Source: Deltaproteobacteria bacterium (GTDB lineage: Bacteria; Desulfobacterota; Binatia; Binatales; Binataceae). From it: DNA of 5,927 nucleotides. The stretch covers positions 1,358 to 7,284 of the forward strand of contig PMOH01000309.1 of NCBI GenBank assembly GCA_003161515.1, written 5' to 3'. The stretch's first letter is position 1; every line of letters starts with the position of its first letter. The position numbers were made by a program, and so were the translations under genes. Below are positions 1-4,805 of this stretch, one piece after another. The notes under the pieces were generated by a model, which was given only the letters and a program-made list of their open reading frames with translations, was not told where the DNA came from and made no database searches.

Positions 1-1023
1 GGCCAGACCAAGTACACGGCGGTGGGCGGGACCGCGGCGCTCAAGAATGCGATCAAGCTCAAGCTCAAGCGCGACAACAACCTCGACTACGAGCCGGCCG
101 AGATAATCGCGTCGGCGGGATGCAAGCAGGCCGAGGCGAACGTGATCGCAGCGCTGTTCGACGAAGGCGACGAGGTGATCATCCCGACCCCGGCGTGGGT
201 CAGTTTCGCCGCGATGGTTTCGCTGTCGGGCGCCGAGCCGAAGTTCGTGCGGTGTTCCGAAGAATCCGGTTTCATGCTCGAGCCCGAGGCGTTGCGACGC
301 GCGATTACGCCGCGCACGCGGGGCATCATGCTCAACTCGCCTTCGAATCCGACCGGCGCCGTGTACGGGCCCGAACAGCTCACCGCAATCGCGCGCGTGC
401 TGGTCGATACCGACGTCTGGGTGATGTCCGACGACGTTTACGAGCACATTGCGTACGGCGAGTTCGCGCCGCACCTGTTCCACATCGAGCCGCGGCTCAA
501 GTCCCACGGCATCGTGTTCAACTCGCTGTCGAAAACTTACGCGATGACTGGATGGCGCATCGGATTCGCAGCCGGACCGAAAGAAGCGATCGCGGCTGCC
601 GGCCGCTTGCAGAGCCAGAACAGCGGCAATCCCAATTCGATCACGCAAGCCGCGGCGATCGAGGCGCTGACCGGTCCACAGGACGCGCTCAAGCCGATGC
701 TCGAGGCGTTTCGCGAGCGCAACGCGCTGGTGGTCGAGCGCGTGCGGCGAATTCCGGGGTTCAAGCTGCCCAATGTACCGCAGGGCGCGTTTTACGCTTT
801 TCCGAATGTGTCAGAACTGCTCGGCACCAGGTTTGGCGACAAGCAGATCACCGATGGCGACACGCTCGCGGCATTTCTACTCGACGAGGCGCACGTCTCG
901 CTGGTTGGCGGCAACGACTTCGGCGCGCCGGAACACGTCAGGCTGTCGTACGCCACCTCGACCAGGAATCTGAACGAGGCATTCGATCGCATCGAGCGCG
1001 CCGTCGTGAAGCTCAAGCGCTAG
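1..1023 (+). CDS. Class I/II PLP aminotransferase, aspartate/prephenate type, 5' end missing
   Basis: The enzyme transfers an amino group between an amino acid (probably aspartate) and a 2-oxo acid using pyridoxal phosphate in the cytoplasm. The reading frame is open from base 1, so the gene starts outside the window; compared with ~385-residue relatives about 50-60 N-terminal residues are missing. Visible motifs: TKYTAVGG near the start, GCKQAE around residue 40 (subgroup 1-beta enzymes have a Lys here that helps bind acidic substrates), NSPSNPTGAVY, SDDVYEH, the PLP-binding Lys in SLSKTYAMTGWRIGF (codon 532-534), and RLSYATS near the end, carrying the Arg that binds the substrate alpha-carboxylate. 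These match the Thermus-type subgroup 1-beta, which includes aspartate and aspartate/prephenate aminotransferases; sequence alone does not settle the substrate. The ending is intact (TAG 1021-1023). The GT87 gene follows after six bases, so the two are probably in one operon whose promoter is outside the window. Confidence 0.95.
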   Translation, partial: GQTKYTAVGGTAALKNAIKLKLKRDNNLDYEPAEIIASAGCKQAEANVIAALFDEGDEVIIPTPAWVSFAAMVSLSGAEPKFVRCSEESGFMLEPEALRRAITPRTRGIMLNSPSNPTGAVYGPEQLTAIARVLVDTDVWVMSDDVYEHIAYGEFAPHLFHIEPRLKSHGIVFNSLSKTYAMTGWRIGFAAGPKEAIAAAGRLQSQNSGNPNSITQAAAIEALTGPQDALKPMLEAFRERNALVVERVRRIPGFKLPNVPQGAFYAFPNVSELLGTRFGDKQITDGDTLAAFLLDEAHVSLVGGNDFGAPEHVRLSYATSTRNLNEAFDRIERAVVKLKR

Positions 1024-1029
1024 AACGCG

Positions 1030-2271
1030 ATGGCCGAGCGCGCGGACTTGCGCATCTTTATTCGGCGCCTTCCGATTACCACGATTGTAGCGGCGATCCT
1101 CGCGCTGGTCGCGGCGATCTCGCTCGCCCAGCGCTTGCCCGCGATATCGCATCGATACGACCAGTTCGATTTCACCGTCTTCTACGGCTGGTGGAGCGAT
1201 TATTCGAGCGGTGGCAACCCGTGGACGGACATGCGCGGGCCGATGCACGGTTGCAACCAGCCGCCGTCTTTCATCGAAACATTTTCGCCGCTCGCCCGGC
1301 TCGACCGGAAGACCGCGTTCTGGATCTGGCACGCCGCGCAATTCCTGTGCGTGATCGCCGCCGTACTATTGTTGGCGCGCGGCAACGATCCGCCGCTTGG
1401 CGCCGCGCCTACGATCATCGTGCTTTCCCTGGTGTTGATGTCGCGCCCATTCGCGGGCGCGCTGGTCTGGAGCCAAATCGCGCCAATGCTGCTGGCGCTG
1501 TTGTGCGCGGCATGGTTCTGCGCGCGGAGGAATCGTCCCGGTGCAGCGGGAATCTTCATGGCGCTCGCGGCGTTGCTGAAACTTTTCCCTGCGGGAGCTG
1601 CGGGATATTTTTTGTTCAGCCGCCGCTGGCGCTCGCTCGGCTGGACGATCGGCATTTTCGTCGCCGGCGTACTGTTAACCAATCCCGTTCACTGGTTCGA
1701 GCTGGTTACACACGGACTGCCGATCTCGTATCACGTCGGGGGGCGCGCGGAACTCACAGTGCTGTCTGTTGTGCGGAAAGGCGTAGCGCACCTCGCCGGT
1801 ACCACGGTCCGCGCAGAGCCGGTCATCGCAGTCTGGGGACTCACCGGGCTCATTGATCTCGCGCTGCTTTCAATCGCCGCCGCGGCGACGATAACGAGCC
1901 ACGGACGCGCCGATCTCGATGGTCTCGTGTTCGGAATGTGGGTCGCGCTCGCGCTTCTGATGTCGCCGCTTGCCTGGATCGAGGAGACCCTGCTGCTGTT
2001 GCCTTTGTTCTTGTTCGGGCTGTTAGCCGCATGGCGGGGATTCCAGTCGCGCGAGCCAACCGGGAACATCGGCGAGGACATTGGCGGGAACATCGGGTTG
2101 ATCGCCGGCGGCGCGACGCTCGTGATCTGCATCGTGACCGAAGTGATCAAGGCGGCGCCGCACCCGGGATTTCCAATGCTGTTAGGAGCATACCTTGCCG
2201 CCGCGCTGATCTTGCGTGCACGGACGCAATCGGATTCGGCGCGCACGGAAGCCGTCAGGATTCCGGCTTAA
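1030..2271 (+). CDS. GT87/DUF2029-family polytopic membrane glycosyltransferase
   Basis: This 413-residue, very hydrophobic protein has about ten predicted membrane segments (roughly residues 16-34, 96-118, 125-140, 145-166, 171-195, 202-218, 264-287, 295-315, 318-336, 355-375 and 383-398). After the first helix comes a long loop with DFTVFY (D47) and NPW (63-65), typical of GT87/DUF2029. A later segment (WSQIAPMLLALLCAAW, then RR, then LALAALLKLFPA) matches the second family signature, with Ser where many members have Gly before Gln. Known GT87 members such as mycobacterial PimE transfer mannose from polyprenyl-phosphate-mannose on the outer face of the membrane, with an Asp in the first loop proposed as catalytic. 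The acceptor here cannot be inferred. The ATG follows the aminotransferase stop by six bases without a clear Shine-Dalgarno, so translation may be coupled. The last four bases overlap the end of the convergent Nudix gene. Confidence 0.85.
   Translation: MAERADLRIFIRRLPITTIVAAILALVAAISLAQRLPAISHRYDQFDFTVFYGWWSDYSSGGNPWTDMRGPMHGCNQPPSFIETFSPLARLDRKTAFWIWHAAQFLCVIAAVLLLARGNDPPLGAAPTIIVLSLVLMSRPFAGALVWSQIAPMLLALLCAAWFCARRNRPGAAGIFMALAALLKLFPAGAAGYFLFSRRWRSLGWTIGIFVAGVLLTNPVHWFELVTHGLPISYHVGGRAELTVLSVVRKGVAHLAGTTVRAEPVIAVWGLTGLIDLALLSIAAAATITSHGRADLDGLVFGMWVALALLMSPLAWIEETLLLLPLFLFGLLAAWRGFQSREPTGNIGEDIGGNIGLIAGGATLVICIVTEVIKAAPHPGFPMLLGAYLAAALILRARTQSDSARTEAVRIPA
2062..2097 (+). repeat. Three tandem 12-bp units inside the GT87 gene
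   Basis: Three in-frame 12-base units (2062-2073, 2074-2085, 2086-2097) encode GNIG, EDIG and GNIG, residues 345-356. The outer units are identical except for the last base; the middle one differs at a few positions. They lie in the hydrophilic loop before the penultimate membrane segment and look like a small in-frame duplication. Confidence 0.7.
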
Positions 2272-2699
2272 GACTTGCGCCAAGGAGCCGGGAATTCTCC
2301 AGTCTCCAGCCAGTGCACATAGTCGGCGAGAATCTCCGCGTGATCGAATGCTAGCGGCGCCGGCGGATTGCGCGGGTCACATAGCGTGGCATTCTTGGCG
2401 TCGTCGGCGCCGCGCGGCGTCCCCGACGCGCGCGCGACGTACACCACCGTAATCGTCTGGCCGCGCGGATCTCGATCGGGCCGCGAATACACGCCGAGCA
2501 GCGCGCGCAGCTCGACCTCGAGCGAAATCTCCTCGCGCGCCTCGCGCACCGCGGCCTGCTCGACCGTCTCGCCAAAATCGACGAAGCCGCCGGGGATAGC
2601 CCAGCCCAGCGGAAAATTCTTGCGCTCGATCAAAACGACCTGGTTGCCGATCTCGGTAATTATGTCGGCGGCTATCGGAGGACATTTCGGTCGTGGCAT
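2268..2699 (-). CDS. Nudix hydrolase (ADP-ribose pyrophosphatase-like)
   Basis: Nudix enzymes cleave nucleoside diphosphates linked to another group X, using divalent metal ions held by the Nudix-box glutamates. This 143-residue cytoplasmic protein has the usual single-domain length. It shows WAIPGGFVDFGE leading into the box (G, five residues, E, seven residues, RE-A-REE), with the catalytic REAREE intact. The Gly normally following the box (EExGU) is Ser (EEISLEV). The C-terminal LAFDHAEILADYVHWL is typical of the YjhB/ADP-ribose pyrophosphatase-like branch, so hydrolysis of ADP-ribose or a similar nucleotide sugar is plausible but unproven. The start is ATG at 2699; an in-frame TAG lies three codons upstream (2709-2711), so no longer start exists, and no Shine-Dalgarno is visible. 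The gene ends overlapping the GT87 stop by four bases and is divergent from the dehydrogenase. Confidence 0.93.
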   Translation of the reverse strand: MPRPKCPPIAADIITEIGNQVVLIERKNFPLGWAIPGGFVDFGETVEQAAVREAREEISLEVELRALLGVYSRPDRDPRGQTITVVYVARASGTPRGADDAKNATLCDPRNPPAPLAFDHAEILADYVHWLETGEFPAPWRKS

Positions 2700-2705
2700 G
2701 ATGCG

Positions 2706-2711
2706 ATTCTA
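2706..2711 (-). promoter_or_regulatory. Possible -10 element for a leaderless Nudix transcript
   Basis: On the minus strand the hexamer TAGAAT (5 of 6 matches to TATAAT) ends six bases before the Nudix ATG. With usual promoter geometry, transcription would start at the A of that ATG, giving a leaderless mRNA. This agrees with the absence of a Shine-Dalgarno and with the in-frame TAG that overlaps the hexamer. No good -35 hexamer is seen at 16-18 bases spacing, so the call is weak. Confidence 0.35.
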
Positions 2712-2715
2712 ACAT

Positions 2716-2721
2716 GGCGGT
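2716..2721 (+). promoter_or_regulatory. Shine-Dalgarno-like site of the dehydrogenase gene
   Basis: GGCGGT, one mismatch from GGAGGT, lies six bases before the ATG at 2728. It supports that start over the out-of-frame ATG at 2714, whose eight-codon frame ends at 2737. Confidence 0.45.
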
Positions 2722-2727
2722 AACTTT

Positions 2728-3750
2728 ATGCAGGTAGCTCGGCTTTACGATTTCGGCGACATCCGCGTCGAAGAAAGTGCGCGGCCGGTGGTCGGCGACA
2801 CAGATATCCTGGTGCGCGCGAGCGCGTGCGGCATCTGCTCGGGCGACATCATGCCCTGGTACATCAAGCGCAAAGCGCCGCTGGTGCTCGGCCATGAGCC
2901 GGTCGGTATCGTCGAGCAGACCGGCGCAGCGGTGCGCGATTTCAAAAAGGGCGATCGAGTTTTCGTGCACCATCATGCGCCATGCTTTCAATGCGCGGCG
3001 TGCAGGCGCGGCGAATACGTGCAATGCGCGACCTGGCGCGCGACCAATATCGTGCCGGGCGGGATGGCGGAATACTTTCTCGTGAGCGCGGCTAACCAGC
3101 GCGACACGCTGCGCATTCCCGACTCGATGGCCGACGCCGACGGCGTGCTGATCGAGCCGGCCGCATGCGTGGTCAAGTCGCTCAAGCGCTCGGGGCTGAA
3201 GGCCGGCGAGTCGATTCTGATCATCGGGCTGGGCATCATGGGCATGATGCATGTGAAGCTCGCGCGGCATCTCGGCGCGGGGACGATCATCGGCGCGGAC
3301 TTGTTTCACTCGCGCGCCAAGCGTGCGATCGAGCTTGGCGCGGATCGCGGGATCGTCGTAGAAGGCGACAACCTGGTCGAGCAAGTGCGCGAAATCACCA
3401 ACGGCGCGATGGCCGACGTTGTGATCGTCGGACCCGGCACTTCAAAAGCAATCGCCACGGGGATTGCCGCGGCAGGGAAGGGCGCTACCGTTGTTCAGTT
3501 TACGGCCACGCCGCCCGACGACGATTTGATCGTCAAGCCGCACGATTTGTACTTCAACGAGACCCGTCTGGTTCCGAGCTACTCATGCGGTCCCGATGAA
3601 ACGCGCGAGGCGTTGTCGCTGGTCGAGCGCGGAGTGATCAACGCGAAAGAGTTGGTGACGCATCGGTTTCCGCTGGCGCAGATCACCGAAGCGTTCGCGA
3701 CGGCGCAAACGCCCGAGTCGCTGAAAGTTATAGTGACTTTCGCGCGCTGA
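2728..3750 (+). CDS. Zinc-dependent medium-chain alcohol/polyol dehydrogenase
   Basis: A 340-residue medium-chain dehydrogenase/reductase, expected to oxidise an alcohol or polyol (or run in reverse) with a nicotinamide cofactor in the cytoplasm. The N-terminal catalytic domain has CGICSGD with zinc ligand C37, then GHEPVG with H56 and E57, and E143 in LIEPAACVV at the usual fourth position. The structural-zinc lobe is complete: C86, C89, C92 and C100 in PCFQCAACRRGEYVQC. The Rossmann domain starts at about residue 163 with GLGIMG (167-172), and D191 in GADLFHSRAKRA sits at the end of the second strand, where an acidic residue favours NAD over NADP. The layout resembles sorbitol, threonine and galactitol-phosphate dehydrogenases, but the substrate cannot be named. 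The gene has no same-strand neighbour close by. Its start is 28 bases from the divergent Nudix start, so the two promoters must overlap or lie inside each other's genes. Confidence 0.93.
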   Translation: MQVARLYDFGDIRVEESARPVVGDTDILVRASACGICSGDIMPWYIKRKAPLVLGHEPVGIVEQTGAAVRDFKKGDRVFVHHHAPCFQCAACRRGEYVQCATWRATNIVPGGMAEYFLVSAANQRDTLRIPDSMADADGVLIEPAACVVKSLKRSGLKAGESILIIGLGIMGMMHVKLARHLGAGTIIGADLFHSRAKRAIELGADRGIVVEGDNLVEQVREITNGAMADVVIVGPGTSKAIATGIAAAGKGATVVQFTATPPDDDLIVKPHDLYFNETRLVPSYSCGPDETREALSLVERGVINAKELVTHRFPLAQITEAFATAQTPESLKVIVTFAR

Positions 3751-3803
3751 GTTGCCGCACAATTCAGGACGGATCTGTACACCGCTCGTCGCTAGTCGGG
3801 AAA

Positions 3804-3834
3804 ACTGAGATCCGGAACTGAGTACTCAGTCCGG
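3804..3834. repeat. Imperfect palindrome with a direct repeat, downstream of the dehydrogenase
   Basis: A perfect 14-base palindrome (ACTGAGT/ACTCAGT, 3817-3830) is flanked by CCGG on both sides (3812-3815 and 3831-3834), with a single unpaired A at 3816. ACTGAG also occurs directly repeated at 3804-3809. No T-run follows on either strand, so it is not a classical intrinsic terminator. It could be a protein-binding site or an RNA hairpin in the dehydrogenase 3' end. The rest of 3751-3852 shows nothing else recognisable. Confidence 0.5.
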
Positions 3835-3852
3835 TAGTGGACAGATAGACAA

Positions 3853-3884
3853 ACGAGGGCGGCTGCCGAAGCAACCGCCCTCGT
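3853..3884 (-). terminator. Hairpin terminator of the collagen-like lipoprotein gene
   Basis: A perfect 10-bp stem (ACGAGGGCGG, 3853-3862, with CCGCCCTCGT, 3875-3884) encloses a 12-base loop that can itself form three more pairs around CGAA. Read on the minus strand it begins 21 bases after the lipoprotein stop and is followed by a T-rich stretch (TTGTCTATCTGT). On the plus strand no T-run follows, so it is better as a minus-strand terminator, though the hairpin could also stabilise or end the convergent dehydrogenase transcript. Confidence 0.75.
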
Positions 3885-3905
3885 GACTATCAAGCCTGAG
3901 CGAAA

Positions 3906-4355
3906 TTACGGAGTCCCAGGAGCGCCTGTCGCGCCCGGAGCACCAGTCGCGCCGGTATCTCCCGTCGCGCCAGTGGCACCCGTCGCGCCAGTCGCACCGG
4001 TATCTCCTGTCGCACCTTCAGCCGCTGCCGCGCGACGATGACGACGGGCATGATGTTCATGATGCTCGGTCATCGTCTTGGACGCGATCGCTTCTGCACG
4101 ATCCGCAGCTGCCTTCGCATCGCTGGCTGCCTGCTCTACGCGGCTGGCCGCTGCCTGAGCCTGCGCCGCTGCCGCCGCCGATTTCTGGGCCGCTGCATCG
4201 GCACGAGCCGCCGCCTGGTCAGCCTGATTCGCCGCGTTGACGGCGCGCTGTGCTGGATCCGGCTCGTTCGACGAACAACCACCGAGCAACGAAAGGGCCA
4301 ACACAGCCCCGGCAAGACCGACCAGTTTTGAAGATTTTCTCATTAACCCTTCCAT
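3906..4355 (-). CDS. Alanine-zipper lipoprotein with C-terminal collagen-like repeat
   Basis: A 149-residue envelope protein that I do not recognise as a named family. A signal peptide (MRKSSK, then a hydrophobic stretch) ends in lipobox LLGGC, with C27 as the lipidated residue; Ser at +2 suggests outer-membrane sorting. Residues 35-95 are an alanine-rich helix with scattered Arg, Asp, Gln and Glu, resembling the alanine zippers of Lpp and OprI. A His/Arg-rich hinge (EHHEHHARRHRR, 97-108) follows, then 12 uninterrupted Gly-X-Y triplets (114-149; mostly GAT, two GDT, GAP/GTP at the end) running exactly to the stop. The start at 4355 is chosen because AGGAGG lies five bases upstream; M5 (4343) would give a more typical signal peptide but has only a weak AAGGG. 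It is flanked by long non-coding DNA and has its own terminator, so it is probably a single-gene unit. A structural or surface-layer role is inference. Confidence 0.85.
   Translation of the reverse strand: MEGLMRKSSKLVGLAGAVLALSLLGGCSSNEPDPAQRAVNAANQADQAAARADAAAQKSAAAAAQAQAAASRVEQAASDAKAAADRAEAIASKTMTEHHEHHARRHRRAAAAEGATGDTGATGATGATGATGDTGATGAPGATGAPGTP
3909..4016 (-). repeat. Collagen-like Gly-X-Y coding repeat (12 triplets)
   Basis: Nine-base units encode GAT, GDT, GAT x4, GDT, GAT, GAP, GAT, GAP, GTP. The two GDT units are 45 bases apart, and the DNA around them is nearly the same (shared CCGGTATCTCC at 3952 and 3997 on the plus strand), suggesting an older 45-base (five-triplet) duplication. 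Such tracts often vary in length between strains. Confidence 0.85.
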
Positions 4356-4360
4356 TTCAT

Positions 4361-4366
4361 CCTCCT
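4361..4366 (-). promoter_or_regulatory. Strong Shine-Dalgarno of the lipoprotein gene
   Basis: On the minus strand TTAGGAGG gives a perfect AGGAGG core five bases before ATG 4355. Another ATG (4360) touches the core directly and opens a five-codon frame, MKWKG, whose TAA shares its last base with the ATG of M5 (TAATG). Confidence 0.8.
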
Positions 4367-4805
4367 AAGGATTGCGCAGAGGCTTTAGCTAAGTGATTCA
4401 AGACCCCTGCATTAAGACCATCATTTTGTCTCACAAACTCCCAGCCCTATGCAAGGGTGATCGTGTAAATTGCTATCGCTAGTACTATTGACCCGATTGG
4501 CTATTTGTAGTTAGCGCGCCGAGACCACGAGTTAGTCAGACGGAAGTGAAAATCCAGAAGATAAGGAATGATGTCGAATTCATTTAAGTCCACTCACAGT
4601 GGGGTATTGCGCATCATTGCTAATCTTCTCGCGGCAGCGAGAGTTGCATATAGCTACTCATAACAGTTCGCAAAGTAACTATATCTAGTGCGCGAAAACA
4701 GCTATTTGATTCACTTGGCGTCTAGTTCCCGTTTGATCGCTCTTTTTGTCTCCGCCGGAACCGCTCTGTCCGTATTCTCTGCGCGGATATCTATTGCAAA
4801 ACTAC
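4367..4805. other. Long gene-free, AT-richer intergenic region
   Basis: This stretch between the groEL stop and the lipoprotein ribosome-binding site is about 45% G+C by hand count over 4381-4800, clearly below the coding DNA. I find no convincing gene, tRNA-like fold or insertion-sequence end. It must hold the 3' end of groEL and the promoter of the lipoprotein, but I could not pick a convincing -35/-10 pair for the latter, and no hairpin with a T-run follows groEL. A hairpin cluster at 4589-4684 is listed separately; TTAGCTAA (4385-4392) is a small palindrome in the probable lipoprotein leader. Confidence 0.6.
4589..4684. other. Cluster of three hairpins between groEL and the lipoprotein gene
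   Basis: Three inverted repeats follow closely: CCACT/AGTGG with a 3-base loop (4590-4602); TCTCGC/GCGAGA with loop GGCA (4627-4642); and ATATAGCTACT/AGTAACTATAT with one mismatch and a 15-base spacer (4648-4658 and 4674-4684). None is followed by a T-run. They could be a structured groEL 3' end, a small RNA, or binding sites; nothing distinguishes these. Confidence 0.4.

Noticed and set aside
120..1856. 578-residue plus-strand open frame across the aminotransferase and GT87 genes
   Set aside because: It is Arg/Ala-rich shadow coding in a GC-rich region, has no recognisable domain, and overlaps two well-supported genes in another frame.
2714..2737. Eight-codon frame (MAVTLCR) overlapping the dehydrogenase start
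   Set aside because: There is no ribosome-binding site of its own, and a frame this short is expected by chance.
2377..3384. 335-residue minus-strand open frame over the dehydrogenase and part of the Nudix gene
   Set aside because: It lies antisense to a dehydrogenase with all its zinc ligands, and its translation is of low-quality composition, so it is a shadow frame.
4448..4475. Possible promoter for the lipoprotein gene (TTTACA, or a sigma-54-like TTGCA on the minus strand)
   Set aside because: No matching -10 at proper spacing follows TTTACA, and the GG of a sigma-54 -24 box is absent.
4751..4787. TCCGC/GCGGA inverted repeat just after groEL as a terminator
   Set aside because: A 5-bp stem with a loop of about 27 bases and no T-run on the minus strand is too weak.
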